Assembly (NCBI GenBank): GCA_964575845.1
Contig: CAZNSX010000003.1
Location: 372,001 to 436,000 of the forward strand
Source: CAZNSX01 sp964575845
Lineage (GTDB): Bacteria > UBA8248 > CAZNSX01
Length of the DNA: 64,000 nt
Direction: 5' to 3'
Part shown: positions 23,482-32,730 of the stretch, piece after piece
How positions within the stretch are numbered: the stretch's first letter is position 1
Layout of the letters: each line of letters starts with the position of its first letter
Program-made: the position numbers and the translations under genes
The notes under the pieces: model-generated
What the model was told of the DNA's origin: nothing
The model's input: the letters and a program-made list of their open reading frames with translations, nothing else
Database searches by the model: none

Positions 23482-26079
23482 ATGCTTAACGAGGCCGATA
23501 CGAGGGCGAAACTCATCGACCCCAAGCTCCATGCGGCGGGGTGGGGCGAAAGCCGAATCACACGCGAACACTACGTCCAAAGAGACCGGGAATTCACCAG
23601 AGGCCGCATATACACGGTGGGGGATGAAGGGCGACGCAAAAAGCCTAAGAAGGTTGACTACCTCTTGCGCTATTCGGACGTCCTTCCCATCGCGGTCATC
23701 GAGGCCAAGGATGAATCCCATAGCCCAGGTGATGGAATTCAGCAGGCTAAAGGTTATGCCAAGACCCTTGATGTCCTCTTCGCCTACTCAAGCAATGGCC
23801 ACGGAATCGTTGAATTTGACTTCATCACCAACGGGGAGCGGGAGCTAGCAGGCTTTCCTTCCCCAGAGGAGCTATGGAATAGGCTAGGGATGGCCCTGAA
23901 AATCCGGCCTGATGAGCTCCCCCAAAGAGTCAGGGAATCCAGGGCGCGCTATGGGCTGGAGACCGGCGAAGGAGAGCGGTCCAATCCATACCTCTCCGGC
24001 TATTGCCCAAAGAGTTCATGCGGAAAGGAGCCTTTTTACTTCCAGGAAATTGCCATAAACCGCACGATCCAATCCATCATGCAGGGGCAAAGGCGCCTCC
24101 TGCTCAATATGGCGACAGGGACAGGGAAAACCTTTGTGGCCTTTCAGATCGTTTGGAAGCTGGTTAAGTCGGGATGGCTACGCCGGGTTCTCTTCCTTGC
24201 CGACCGTAACCTACTGCGGGATAACGCCTACAATACCTTTGGCCCCTTCGAGGATGCCCGGTTGCCTATAACCGAGGGCAAGGTGAATCTTAACCGGGAT
24301 ATTTATTTCAGCACATACCAGGCCATGTGGAGCGGGGAGGAAGGGGAGCGCCTCTTCCAACAATATCCGTCTGATTTTTTTGACCTTATCATAATAGACG
24401 AGTGCCACCGATCGGGCTTTGGCACTTGGAATGAGATCCTTAAGCACTTCCCGAACGCAATCCAGCTCGGCATGACTGCAACTCCCAAGAGGACCGATAA
24501 CATTGACACTTATGACTATTTCTGCCGGGAAAACAACGGAGAGCCAACCTATTCCTATAGCCTGGGCCAGGGCATAGAAGATGGCTTTCTCGCCACATAT
24601 AAGGTCCATCTGGTGAGGACAAATGTTGATAAGGATGGGCTTCACATCCACGATGCTGCCGTGCAGGGGGCGGAAATTTATGTTCCCGAGGGGGCCGAGC
24701 TACGGGACGTCTATCTCACTCCCCAGTTCGAGCGCGAGATAACGCTGCCCGACCGAATTGAGAGGATGAGCGAGCATCTTGCGGGGCTGCTCCGCACTTT
24801 CGGCCCCATGCAGAAGACCATGGTCTTCTGTGTGGATATGAACCACGCACGGGAGGTAGCCCACCATCTCCAGAACCACTTTGCGCACCTGGGCCATTCA
24901 AACTATGCTGTCCGCATCGTCTCAGAGGAGCCCGATGCCAGGGAACTCTTTGAGCAGTTTCAGGACTCCGACAGACAGACTCCAGTGGTGGCCACAACCG
25001 CAGACCTTCTCACCACGGGCGTTGACGTGCCGAGTGCGAAGAATATCGTCTTCATGAAGACGGTCTCCTCCCCGGTTGTATTCAAGCAGATATTGGGCCG
25101 CGGGAGCCGGACTGACTCAGCTACGGAAAAGCTCTGGTTTCGGATAATTGACTATACTAATGCCACCCGCCTTCTCGATTCTTGGGACCGGCCTCCGGGG
25201 CCGCCGCCCGAGCCGGATGTAGGCCCCCGTATCTGTGGCTTGAATGGAAAGGTGGTCCATATCGAGACGGGAGACCCCATCCCTGAAGCACTGGTAACCG
25301 TTATCACCCGGCCTAATGAGCAGGTTCAGGCCCGGACCGACCTCTTCGGCCAATTCAGTTTCAAAGGATTGCCTGAAGGGTCAATGACGGTAATCGTTAA
25401 CGCCAGTGGCTTCAGGCGGAAGCAACTCAAGGTTGAAACTGTGGAGGATACGGTTAGGGAAATTTCTATCGAACTGCGCCCTGAAGGTGTTCCAGTGGGC
25501 AAAATCCGGGTAAAAGGTTTGGAGGTCGTCATCGCGGATGAGGCCCTCTTCATAATCGAAAACACCGGCCAAACCATGAACCTTGAGCAATACAAGGACT
25601 ATACCCGGCAGATGATTTTTCTGAAGAGCCCCTCTCCGGATACCTTGAGAGAAATCTGGACGGACGCTGACAAGCGCCGTGCCTTCCTGGATGCTCTTGA
25701 GCGGGAGAGCGTCCGCGTTGAGATTCTGGCTGAAGTGCTCGACCAGCGGCAGGGCGACCAGTTCGACATACTTGCCCACATCGCGTTCGGTAGGCCAATC
25801 CATACAAGAGATGAGCGTGCCGATGCTTTCGTCAACAGGCAAGGGCAATTCATAAAATCCTATGGTGAGGAGGCGAGGGAAGTAATCCTCGCTCTCCTCG
25901 ATAAATACCGCCTGGGAGGCGTGGATGAGCTCAGCAGGCCCGAGGTGTTCAGGATTCCTCCCTTTGACGCGATGGGCATGGCCCCCGGCGTCATCCGTCG
26001 CTTTGGCGATGTCAACGCCCTTCGGGCTGCGATGAGCGAGATGCAGAGGCGACTCTACCCGGTCGAGGAGGCTGCATGA
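23482..26079 (+). CDS. hsdR: Type I restriction enzyme R subunit with inserted beta-sandwich domain
   Basis: An 865-residue translocase-nuclease. The N-terminal nuclease core reads KVDYLLRYSD...AVIEAK (Asp and Glu-x-Lys). The helicase has Walker A MATGTGKT near 211, DECH near 305, TATPKRT, and motif VI QILGRGSRT. Between the helicase and the EcoEI-type C-terminal domain, residues about 580-667 hold a segment (CGLNGKVVHIETGDPIPEA, then DLFGQFSFKGLPEGSMTV) with the clear pattern of a carboxypeptidase-regulatory-like Ig/beta-sandwich domain. Its stop overlaps hsdM (ATGA). With methylase and specificity subunits it would cut unmodified DNA, but hsdM here is frameshifted. Confidence 0.9.
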   Translation: MLNEADTRAKLIDPKLHAAGWGESRITREHYVQRDREFTRGRIYTVGDEGRRKKPKKVDYLLRYSDVLPIAVIEAKDESHSPGDGIQQAKGYAKTLDVLFAYSSNGHGIVEFDFITNGERELAGFPSPEELWNRLGMALKIRPDELPQRVRESRARYGLETGEGERSNPYLSGYCPKSSCGKEPFYFQEIAINRTIQSIMQGQRRLLLNMATGTGKTFVAFQIVWKLVKSGWLRRVLFLADRNLLRDNAYNTFGPFEDARLPITEGKVNLNRDIYFSTYQAMWSGEEGERLFQQYPSDFFDLIIIDECHRSGFGTWNEILKHFPNAIQLGMTATPKRTDNIDTYDYFCRENNGEPTYSYSLGQGIEDGFLATYKVHLVRTNVDKDGLHIHDAAVQGAEIYVPEGAELRDVYLTPQFEREITLPDRIERMSEHLAGLLRTFGPMQKTMVFCVDMNHAREVAHHLQNHFAHLGHSNYAVRIVSEEPDARELFEQFQDSDRQTPVVATTADLLTTGVDVPSAKNIVFMKTVSSPVVFKQILGRGSRTDSATEKLWFRIIDYTNATRLLDSWDRPPGPPPEPDVGPRICGLNGKVVHIETGDPIPEALVTVITRPNEQVQARTDLFGQFSFKGLPEGSMTVIVNASGFRRKQLKVETVEDTVREISIELRPEGVPVGKIRVKGLEVVIADEALFIIENTGQTMNLEQYKDYTRQMIFLKSPSPDTLREIWTDADKRRAFLDALERESVRVEILAEVLDQRQGDQFDILAHIAFGRPIHTRDERADAFVNRQGQFIKSYGEEAREVILALLDKYRLGGVDELSRPEVFRIPPFDAMGMAPGVIRRFGDVNALRAAMSEMQRRLYPVEEAA

Positions 26080-27514
26080 ATAAAGAAGCTCTCGCTAACG
26101 ACCTCTGGCGCGCCTGCGACATCATGCGCCGCGATGATAACTGCACAGGCGTCATGGAATACGTTGAGCACCTCTCATGGCTCCTCTTCCTGCGTTTCCT
26201 CGATGCTCAGGAGGAGGTCTTCGAGAGCGAGGCTCAGATTAAAGGGCGCACCTATACTCGCATCATAGATAGCGAATATCGCTGGTCCTCCTGGGCAAAA
26301 AAAGACTGGAAGGCAGATGAGCTCATGCGTTTTGTCCGCGGGGACCTGCTCACCCACCTCGCGAGCCTCGCAGGATCACGCGAGAGAGAGGTTATACGCA
26401 GCGTCTTCTCCGACCGGAACGTGGTGGTCATGGCTTCTCCTTACAATCTCAAGGACGTTCTGGATATCATCGATGGCATTGATTTCCATAATCAGGACAA
26501 CATCTACACCGTGTCATTCGTCTATGAAGACCTCTTGAGAAGATTGGGCTCAGAGAACCGGGTGGCGGGTGAATTCTATACGCCCCGGCCCATAGTCCGC
26601 TTTATGGTGGATGTGGTGGACCCGAAGATAGGCGAGACCGTTTATGATCCAGCCTGCGGCTCCTGCGGCTTTCTGGCCGAGAGCTATGAGCACATGAAAG
26701 GCCAGATAAAGGACACAAGGGATTACGAAAGAGTCCAGGGGGATACCTTTTACGGCCAGGAGAAGAAGTCCCTTCCGGCCCTCTTTGGACTCATGAACAT
26801 GGTTCTTCACGGCGTGCTGACTCCCAGTATCGCCCGGCGGAACACGCTTGAAGAAAATATAAGAAACATCAGCGACCGCGTCGATGTGGTCCTTACCAAT
26901 CCCCCCTTCGGCGGCAGGGAGAACCGCCAGATCCAGCGCAACTTCATCGTGGAGAGCCAGGCAACAGAGCTTCTATTCCTTCAGCACGTCTTGAAGAAGC
27001 TTAAGGTCAATGGCCGCTGCGGGATGGTTGTGCCCGAAGGCACCCTCTTCCGGGGGGATGCCTTTGCGAGGGTCAAGCAGGATCTCCTTGAAAATTATAA
27101 CATCCACGCATTGTCAGCCTGCCCGGCGGCGTGTTTCTTCCCTATTCAGGCGTCAAGACAAACCTCATCTTCTTCAGCCGCCCAGGGCCTACCAAGGATA
27201 TCTGGTATTACGAGCTCCTCCCCCCTCCGGGGAAGAATTTCACCAAAGGAAAGCCCATCCAGGATGAGCATTTCAAGGACTGCCGTGAGAAGCTTGAGAA
27301 GCGTGAGCTATCTGAGCAGTCATGGGTAGTGCCTGTAGAAGAAATAATCGAGCGCGGATATGACCTCACCGCCAGGAACCCCAACCGCAAAGAGGCATTT
27401 GAGCACCGAAAGCCAGAGGAATTGATTTCCTCTATCCTTGAGAAGGAGCAGCGGATAGCCTCAATAGTGGAAGAAGTGCAGGGCCTGCTTGGAGGAAATA
27501 ATGCCAGGGCATAA
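26076..27514 (+). pseudogene. hsdM: Type I modification methylase HsdM, frameshifted
   Basis: An N6-adenine methylase: the N-terminal HsdM helical domain (MEYVEHLSWLLFLRFLDAQEE), GEFYTPRPIVRFMVD near 164, SAM motif DPACGSCGFL near 190 and catalytic NPPFGG near 274 are intact. After HA at 27110 the frame is lost. The expected IVSLPGGVFLPYSGVKTN continues in the next frame from 27110 to the stop at 27514. One A is missing from what should read GCAATTG. As written, translation would give 417 residues with a nonsense tail. A sequencing or assembly error is possible; if real, modification is lost. No slippery sequence supports programmed frameshifting. Confidence 0.85.
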
Positions 27515-28745
27515 ATTGCCGAAGGGGTGGGAGTGGAAGCGGCTGGTGGATGTCACCGGAACATCGGGTCTCTTTACAGATGGTGATTGGATTGTTTCAA
27601 GGAATATGGCCCAAGATGGAACCGTAAGACTTCTTCAGCTCGCGGACATAGGGGTCGGCTCATTCCTTGACGAGTCTTCAAAATTCATAACTGAGGAAAA
27701 GTTCAGAGAACTTGGCTGTACGCGGGTTAAACCCGGGGATATTCTTATCTCTCGCATGGCGGACCCAATTGCCAGAGCATGTCTAGTCCCCGAGTTAAAC
27801 CAAAAAGCAATCGCGGCCGTTGACATATCAATTGTACGAGTCGACCCCAATCTATCTGACTCAAGATTTGTCGCAGCTCTCTGTAACTCGGCTATCGTGC
27901 GAGAGCAGGCCGAAGGCTTTGCCAGGGGGTCAACGAGAAAACGGATAACCAGACGAGATCTAGAGGACATTAAAATCCCCCTCCCACCCCTCGAAGAACA
28001 GCGCCGCATCGTTGCCCGCATCGAGGAGCTGACGGGCCGGATCGAGGAGGCGATGCGCCTCCGCCGCGCGGCCAGAGAGGAGGCCGAGGGCCTTATGCCG
28101 GCGGCGATGGCTGAGGTTTTTGGAAGGGCGGAAGAGGAGGGGTGGCAGCGGAAGCGGCTTGGTGATTTAATTGAAGATTTTCTAACTGGCTTTGCTTGCT
28201 CAAAAAAGAACGCTTCTGGGGAAGGGATTGTCCATTTAAGAACTAACAACATTGGCATAAATGGCGAACTAGACCTTTCTGCGAAGGTTTATTTGCCACC
28301 TGAAATTGTAGATACAGAAAAGTATAATCTTCGATCTGGCGATATCCTTTTCAATAACACAAACAGTGTAGAGCTTGTCGGGAAAACTGCCTTGGTTAGG
28401 CAAGACCTGAACTATGCTTTTAGCAACCATATCACAAGAATTCGAGGAAGAAGCTCTGTTATTGCCTCTAAATGGCTACATTTCTGCTTAAGAATGCTTT
28501 GGTGTAACGGTGTATTTGCGAAGGGATGCCGTCGTTGGATTGGGCAAGCGGGCTATAATCCTACTATGCTCTTGGAACTTGAAATTTTCCTCCCACCCCT
28601 CGAAGAACAACACCGCATCGTCGCCTACCTGGAGAGCCTTCAGGCCAAGGTCGAGCAGCTCCGCCGCTTGCAGCAAGAGACCCAGGCCGAGCTTGACGCC
28701 GCGACGGGCGCAATTTTATCGAAGGCTTTTCGTGGGGAGCTGTGA
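27501..28745 (+). CDS. hsdS: Type I specificity subunit HsdS
   Basis: The 414-residue protein has two target-recognition domains, each followed by a coiled-coil conserved region that begins with a near-identical motif: IPLPPLEEQRRIVARIEEL, then IFLPPLEEQHRIVAYLESL. The first recognition domain spans about 10-155 and the second about 215-360. The DNA of the second is visibly richer in A and T than its surroundings, as often seen after exchange of recognition domains. ATG 27501 has GGAGG 5 bases upstream and lies 14 bases before the HsdM stop, so the genes are coupled. It determines the asymmetric bipartite DNA target. Confidence 0.9.
   Translation: MPGHKLPKGWEWKRLVDVTGTSGLFTDGDWIVSRNMAQDGTVRLLQLADIGVGSFLDESSKFITEEKFRELGCTRVKPGDILISRMADPIARACLVPELNQKAIAAVDISIVRVDPNLSDSRFVAALCNSAIVREQAEGFARGSTRKRITRRDLEDIKIPLPPLEEQRRIVARIEELTGRIEEAMRLRRAAREEAEGLMPAAMAEVFGRAEEEGWQRKRLGDLIEDFLTGFACSKKNASGEGIVHLRTNNIGINGELDLSAKVYLPPEIVDTEKYNLRSGDILFNNTNSVELVGKTALVRQDLNYAFSNHITRIRGRSSVIASKWLHFCLRMLWCNGVFAKGCRRWIGQAGYNPTMLLELEIFLPPLEEQHRIVAYLESLQAKVEQLRRLQQETQAELDAATGAILSKAFRGEL
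27980..28000 (+). repeat. HsdS internal direct repeat, copy 1
   Basis: A 21-base stretch encoding LPPLEEQ is identical to 28589-28609. The 609-base offset is 203 codons, so recombination between copies would keep the reading frame. Confidence 0.85.
28589..28609 (+). repeat. HsdS internal direct repeat, copy 2
   Basis: Identical to 27980-28000; both mark the start of the conserved spacer after a target-recognition domain. Confidence 0.85.
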
Positions 28746-28805
28746 GGGCGGTGGTGGGGCTCGTGGAGGCATGGCTAAAAAGGGTAAGGGCCTTTGGGGC
28801 TTGAA

Positions 28806-29181
28806 ATGGATGAGGACGTAAGGCGCTGGGTAGAGCTTTCGGATTATGATTTGGAAACGGCTGAGGCGATGCTCCAGCCGGGGAGGTATATTTATGTGCT
28901 CTTCTGCTGCCAAGCAGGCCCTTGAAAAGATGCTTAAAGCCCATGTGGTAAAGAGGAAGGGGGAGTTCCCGCCGAGGACTCACGATTTGCTGAGCCTTGC
29001 CGAGCAGGGGAAAGTATCTTTAGGGAAATCCGAGCAAGAGCTCTTAGGCAATCTTTCTTTTTATTATATTGAGAGCAGCTATAATAGAGAGGCCCTTGAA
29101 GCCGCCAGTGAGGAGCTTTGTAACAGATATTTGCACGAAACCAGGGAATTTTTGGAATGGCTAAAAAAAGTGTTGAAATAG
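28806..29181 (+). pseudogene. HEPN-domain protein of a HEPN/MNT pair, frameshifted
   Basis: From ATG 28806 the frame gives MDEDVRRWVELSDYDLETAE and YIYVLFCCQ, a good HEPN N-terminus, then hits a stop at 28923. The family sequence resumes in the next frame: QALEKMLKAHVVKRKGEF, then PPRTHDLLSLAEQGK and a final helix to 29181. One extra base within CAAG at 28911-28914 explains the break. RTHDLL is the expected HEPN signature (Arg and His of the RNase-like site). The 3' end overlaps the MNT gene by 25 bases, as in intact toxin-antitoxin pairs. Error in the assembly or real decay cannot be told apart here. Confidence 0.75.
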
Positions 29182-29480
29182 ATAAACTTATCAGTTCTGC
29201 CCTTTCTTTTCTAAGGGAAAGAATCTCTATCAGCGAAGCCATTCTCTTCGGCTCCCATGTGCATGGCACTGCCCGGGAGGGAAGCGATATAGACCTTGCC
29301 GTCTTCTCACCCGAAATTGATGAGATGAGGCTTGAAGAGAGAGCTAAGCTGGCTACGGATGTGAGGGTTTCATGTGGGCTCAGGCTTGAACTCCACCTCT
29401 TTCCCCAAAGGGCGCTCCGGGAAGCGCGGCCCACCAATTTTTGCGGGTACATCCTGAAAGTGGGGAAAAAGGTCTCCTAG
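29157..29480 (+). CDS. MNT-type minimal nucleotidyltransferase (HEPN/MNT antitoxin)
   Basis: A 107-residue protein with the polymerase-beta-fold motif AILFGSHVHGTAREGSDIDL (GS...G...SDxD) and a following basic helix. MNT proteins pair with HEPN toxins and can inactivate them by adding nucleotides. The ATG is inside the end of the HEPN frame. A complete antitoxin beside a broken toxin fits a decayed or neutralised system. Confidence 0.85.
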   Translation: MAKKSVEIDKLISSALSFLRERISISEAILFGSHVHGTAREGSDIDLAVFSPEIDEMRLEERAKLATDVRVSCGLRLELHLFPQRALREARPTNFCGYILKVGKKVS

Positions 29481-29983
29481 CCCCCTTCCCTCAAAGCCTC
29501 AGCCTTCGCCCTCGCCTCCTGGAGCTCTTCTATCAGGCTTCCGGCCGGGCCGAAGTTGAGGGCCCCTCCCCAGCAGTGCTTGACGCAGGCGGGCTCTAAG
29601 CCCTCTCTCACCCTGTGCTCGCAGAGGGTGCAGATCCCCAAGGTCCCCGTCCTTGGGTTCCACCTGGGCGCTGAGAAGGGGCAGGCCTCAAGGCATTTGA
29701 AGCACCCTATGCAGAGCTCCTCCGATATCTTCACTATGCCCTCCCCAGTCTGACTTATGGCTCCCACAGGGCAGGCGGGAAGGCAGGGCGGGTCCTGGCA
29801 GTGGACGCAGCGGCTCGCATATGTAGCATTTTGGAGCTTCCCGTCTCTCTCAAAGGGGCCGAAGCGAAAGACCTCTATCCAGGAGAGGCCTTGCGGGAGG
29901 TCATTCTCCTCACGGCAGGCCGCCTCACAGGTCTTGCACGCGATGCAGCGATCTTCGTGAAAGAGAAGCGTCAGCCGATCCAA
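29477..29983 (-). CDS. Four-cluster ferredoxin subunit of molybdo-oxidoreductase (DmsB/HycB type)
   Basis: This 168-residue electron-transfer protein has four cysteine groups for four 4Fe-4S clusters: CIACKTCEAAC, CVHCQDPPCLPAC, CIGCFKCLEAC, and CTLC with a distant CVKHC. The order is that of DmsB/PsrB-like subunits. It should pass electrons between the catalytic subunit encoded just upstream and an unknown partner. The start is TTG 29983, 3 bases after that gene's stop, with GAGGAG about 8 bases before it. No membrane anchor (NrfD/DmsC type) follows, so the complex is probably soluble. Confidence 0.9.
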   Translation of the reverse strand: MDRLTLLFHEDRCIACKTCEAACREENDLPQGLSWIEVFRFGPFERDGKLQNATYASRCVHCQDPPCLPACPVGAISQTGEGIVKISEELCIGCFKCLEACPFSAPRWNPRTGTLGICTLCEHRVREGLEPACVKHCWGGALNFGPAGSLIEELQEARAKAEALREGG

Positions 29984-29986
29984 AGC

Positions 29987-32176
29987 TCACTCCTCATCAG
30001 CTTTTTTTATCCTCACGAGGAAGCCCCGCATGGGGGTGGCGCCGCAGGCGGGGTCATAGGGGCCCTCGTGGGTGAAGATGGCATTCGGGTTAGAGTCAAA
30101 GCAGCCGTGCTCGGGCCCTGGCCTCTCCGGGAACCACCAGTGGGTTGCCAGGTGAACCACCTTCGGGTGGAGGCTCCGGGTGAGCCTCGCGCGTTGGCGG
30201 ATTCTCCCCGTCATCCTGGGGCTCTCTATGAAGACCCAATCGTTATCTGAGATTCCGAGCTCCTCCGCCGTCTCAGGGTGGATATCAACGTAGGGGTCTG
30301 GCTCAATGGCCCTCAAGGGCTCGACCTGCCGCATCTCGGAGAAATAATAGGCCCAGGGCCTCGAGCCCGAGATGGCGATGAGGGGGTAGTGGCTGAAGAG
30401 CTCCGGTGAGCTCACGGGTGTCTCAGGGTTCTCGCTGTAGAAGGGGAGGGGGTCGAAGCCGTGGCGAGCCATGAGTTCGCTGTAGAGCTCGACCTTACCA
30501 GAGGGTGTAGCAAACGCCGACCTCTCATATCTTCTCTCGCCCCTCTCCTGCGCGATATAGCCGCGCTCGGCAAACTCGCGAAAGCTCATACCCATCCCCC
30601 GGACTTGGTAGTCGTTATATTCTTCCACCGAGTTCCAGGGAAAGTAGAAGCCCTCGGGGTCGATTCCCATCTTCCTCACGAGCCTCATCCCCATGAGCTT
30701 GTCATCCCAGCATTCGCCCTGAGGCTCGACCGCCTTCACCCTGGCAGCGATGAAGTTCGGATAATAGGCAAAGCAAGTCTCACTCTTCTCGGGCCACATG
30801 GCCGAGGGGAGCACGAGGTCGGCCATCTCCGCCGTGGGCGTCATGAAGAACTCTGACACAAGCGAGAAATCGAGCTTCCTCAGGCCCTCCCATACTGCAC
30901 GGGAATTCTCGAAATTGAGCGCGATGTTATTGAACGCGATGAGACCCCTCACTGGGTAGGGGCGCCCGGAAACCAAGGCCTCAACGGCGGAGGGCGTGTG
31001 GGCCATTATCCAGCCCACCCCGGGGTCAAGAAGAAAGGGAAATTTCTCGGCTCCGAGGCGCCGGGCTATGACTTCAGGGGGAAGGGAGCGGCTCGGCTCA
31101 TAGGCGATGGCATTTCGGGAGGTGAAGCCCTCGGGGTACTGGGGAAAGCGGTTTCCGCCCTTAACATCTATGTTTCCGGTTATGGCGATGAGGCCTATCA
31201 TGGCCCGGAGCGTCTGAAAGGCGTTCGTGTGCTGCTCGACGGCGACCCTCTTGTGGAAGGCGGCGGGCTTCACTGTAGCGTACATGCGGGCCGCCTTTCG
31301 GATGAGGTCGGGGGGAACCCAGGTTATCTCGGCTACCCGCTCGGGCGCGTATTCCTGAACCCTCTCCCTGAGTTCTGGGAAGCCCTTGCACCACCTCTCG
31401 ACAAAAGCCTCATCGTAGAGGCCCTCGTTGATTATCACGTGGAGCCAGGCGAGCGCGAGCGCATCATCGGCCCCGGGCCTCACCTGGAGCCAGAGGTCGG
31501 CACGGGCCGCAAGCTCCGTCATCCGCGGGTCTATGACGATGAGGCGCGCCCCTCTGTCCATGACCGCCTCGAGCACATCTCTTCCACGGGGGGGATGGGA
31601 GATGACGGGGTTGGCGCCCCAGATGACGATGAGGCGGCTGTTCAGGTAATCGGGCCCTGTCTCCTGCATTATCTCCCCACCTATGGTTATCCTTCCCGCC
31701 GCTATCGCCGGGAGAAAGCACATGTGCGTCGGGGAGAAGATGTTGGGCGTGCCGATGGCCTGGCCGAGCCTTATGGTTGTTACGAAGTTCCCCCGGGGCT
31801 GAGTGCCTGTTGAGACCAGAATGCTCTCGGGGCCGTGGCGCTCCATCACCTTGAGGAGCCCCTCAGAGGCTATCTCCATGGCCTCTTCCCAGCTTATGCG
31901 CCGCCACTTGCCCTCGCCCCTCTCTCCGACCCGCCTGAGTGGGTGGCGCAGCCTGGCCGGGTGGTAGAGCATGCGCGCGATGGAGAGGCCCTTGACGCAG
32001 GCCTTCCCCTTGTTGAAGGGGTGCTCGGGGTCGCCCTCCACCTTTAGGAGGCGGCCTTCCCGGACTCTCGCCAGCACGCCGCACTCGGCATGGCAGGACT
32101 GGCAAACGGTCCTGACCACCCTATCGCCCGTCGCCCTAGCCAGGGCCTCCCTTGTGCTCTTTAAGGCCTGGTACAT
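29987..32176 (-). CDS. Molybdopterin (bis-MGD) oxidoreductase catalytic subunit
   Basis: A 729-residue member of the DMSO-reductase superfamily. The N-terminal 4Fe-4S site is CQSCHAEC with a later ACVKG. Cofactor-binding segments include VIWGANPVISHPPRG and IVIDPRMTELAARADLWLQVRPG. The metal ligand is probably the Cys in PTHMCFLPA. A C-terminal molydopterin-dinucleotide domain ends near GCFDSNPNAI. There is no twin-arginine signal, so it is cytoplasmic. Members use formate, thiosulfate/polysulfide, arsenate or others; I cannot choose between them. A related gene lies at the right edge of the window. Confidence 0.88.
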   Translation of the reverse strand: MYQALKSTREALARATGDRVVRTVCQSCHAECGVLARVREGRLLKVEGDPEHPFNKGKACVKGLSIARMLYHPARLRHPLRRVGERGEGKWRRISWEEAMEIASEGLLKVMERHGPESILVSTGTQPRGNFVTTIRLGQAIGTPNIFSPTHMCFLPAIAAGRITIGGEIMQETGPDYLNSRLIVIWGANPVISHPPRGRDVLEAVMDRGARLIVIDPRMTELAARADLWLQVRPGADDALALAWLHVIINEGLYDEAFVERWCKGFPELRERVQEYAPERVAEITWVPPDLIRKAARMYATVKPAAFHKRVAVEQHTNAFQTLRAMIGLIAITGNIDVKGGNRFPQYPEGFTSRNAIAYEPSRSLPPEVIARRLGAEKFPFLLDPGVGWIMAHTPSAVEALVSGRPYPVRGLIAFNNIALNFENSRAVWEGLRKLDFSLVSEFFMTPTAEMADLVLPSAMWPEKSETCFAYYPNFIAARVKAVEPQGECWDDKLMGMRLVRKMGIDPEGFYFPWNSVEEYNDYQVRGMGMSFREFAERGYIAQERGERRYERSAFATPSGKVELYSELMARHGFDPLPFYSENPETPVSSPELFSHYPLIAISGSRPWAYYFSEMRQVEPLRAIEPDPYVDIHPETAEELGISDNDWVFIESPRMTGRIRQRARLTRSLHPKVVHLATHWWFPERPGPEHGCFDSNPNAIFTHEGPYDPACGATPMRGFLVRIKKADEE

Positions 32177-32382
32177 GATGGGCTTTTGCTTTCACGAAGC
32201 TCTTAGGTGGATGACAATAAAACGAGCACAATTATCCGACTAATGCCCGTCGGCCGTCAAGGAGTTTAGGGAGATAAGTATGGGGAGAGGATTTCTGAAA
32301 ATTCTTTGATGTTGACATCCCTTTATCCCTTATGCGATTGTAATCACAAGCTAAAGACCGGCAATAATTTGGTGAAGAGACG

Positions 32383-32649
32383 ATGAAAATTTTCAGACTG
32401 AAACCTCCGGCCGTCAAGATTATGCTTCTTTTTGCCGCGGCGGCTTTCCTTATTCCCCTTACCGTTTGCAGCGGGCAAGCCCTTGAGATGAATCCCGGCG
32501 TCACCTCTCACCATGCCCTCTGCCCTTCTTACTATGTGCCTTTCCTCTTTTCTTTATTTCTCGCCTTCTTTGGCTTCATCTTTTTCCAAAACCCGAAGCT
32601 GAGAATTCTCCTGAACCCCTTCATCCCTGAGAATCCCCCTGGAGCCTGA
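32383..32649 (+). CDS. Small hypothetical membrane protein
   Basis: A protein of 88 residues with two hydrophobic segments (IMLLFAAAAFLIPLTVC and YYVPFLFSLFLAFFGFIFF) joined by a short polar loop with a His-His-Cys cluster. The first could be a cleaved or lipoprotein signal. No strong ribosome binding site is visible. It diverges from the oxidoreductase gene and precedes another exported protein. Family not recognised. Confidence 0.45.
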   Translation: MKIFRLKPPAVKIMLLFAAAAFLIPLTVCSGQALEMNPGVTSHHALCPSYYVPFLFSLFLAFFGFIFFQNPKLRILLNPFIPENPPGA

Positions 32650-32730
32650 TTCCCGCCTTTTCGGCATTCGGGCTCGGCAAGCCCTTTAGGGATAGTCTCT
32701 CCCCCAACCTTTTTGGGAATATGGAGCGTC

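Noticed and set aside
27105..27131. Programmed frameshift in hsdM
   Set aside because: No slippery heptamer, stop-adjacent pause or downstream structure is visible, and HsdM proteins are not known to need one.
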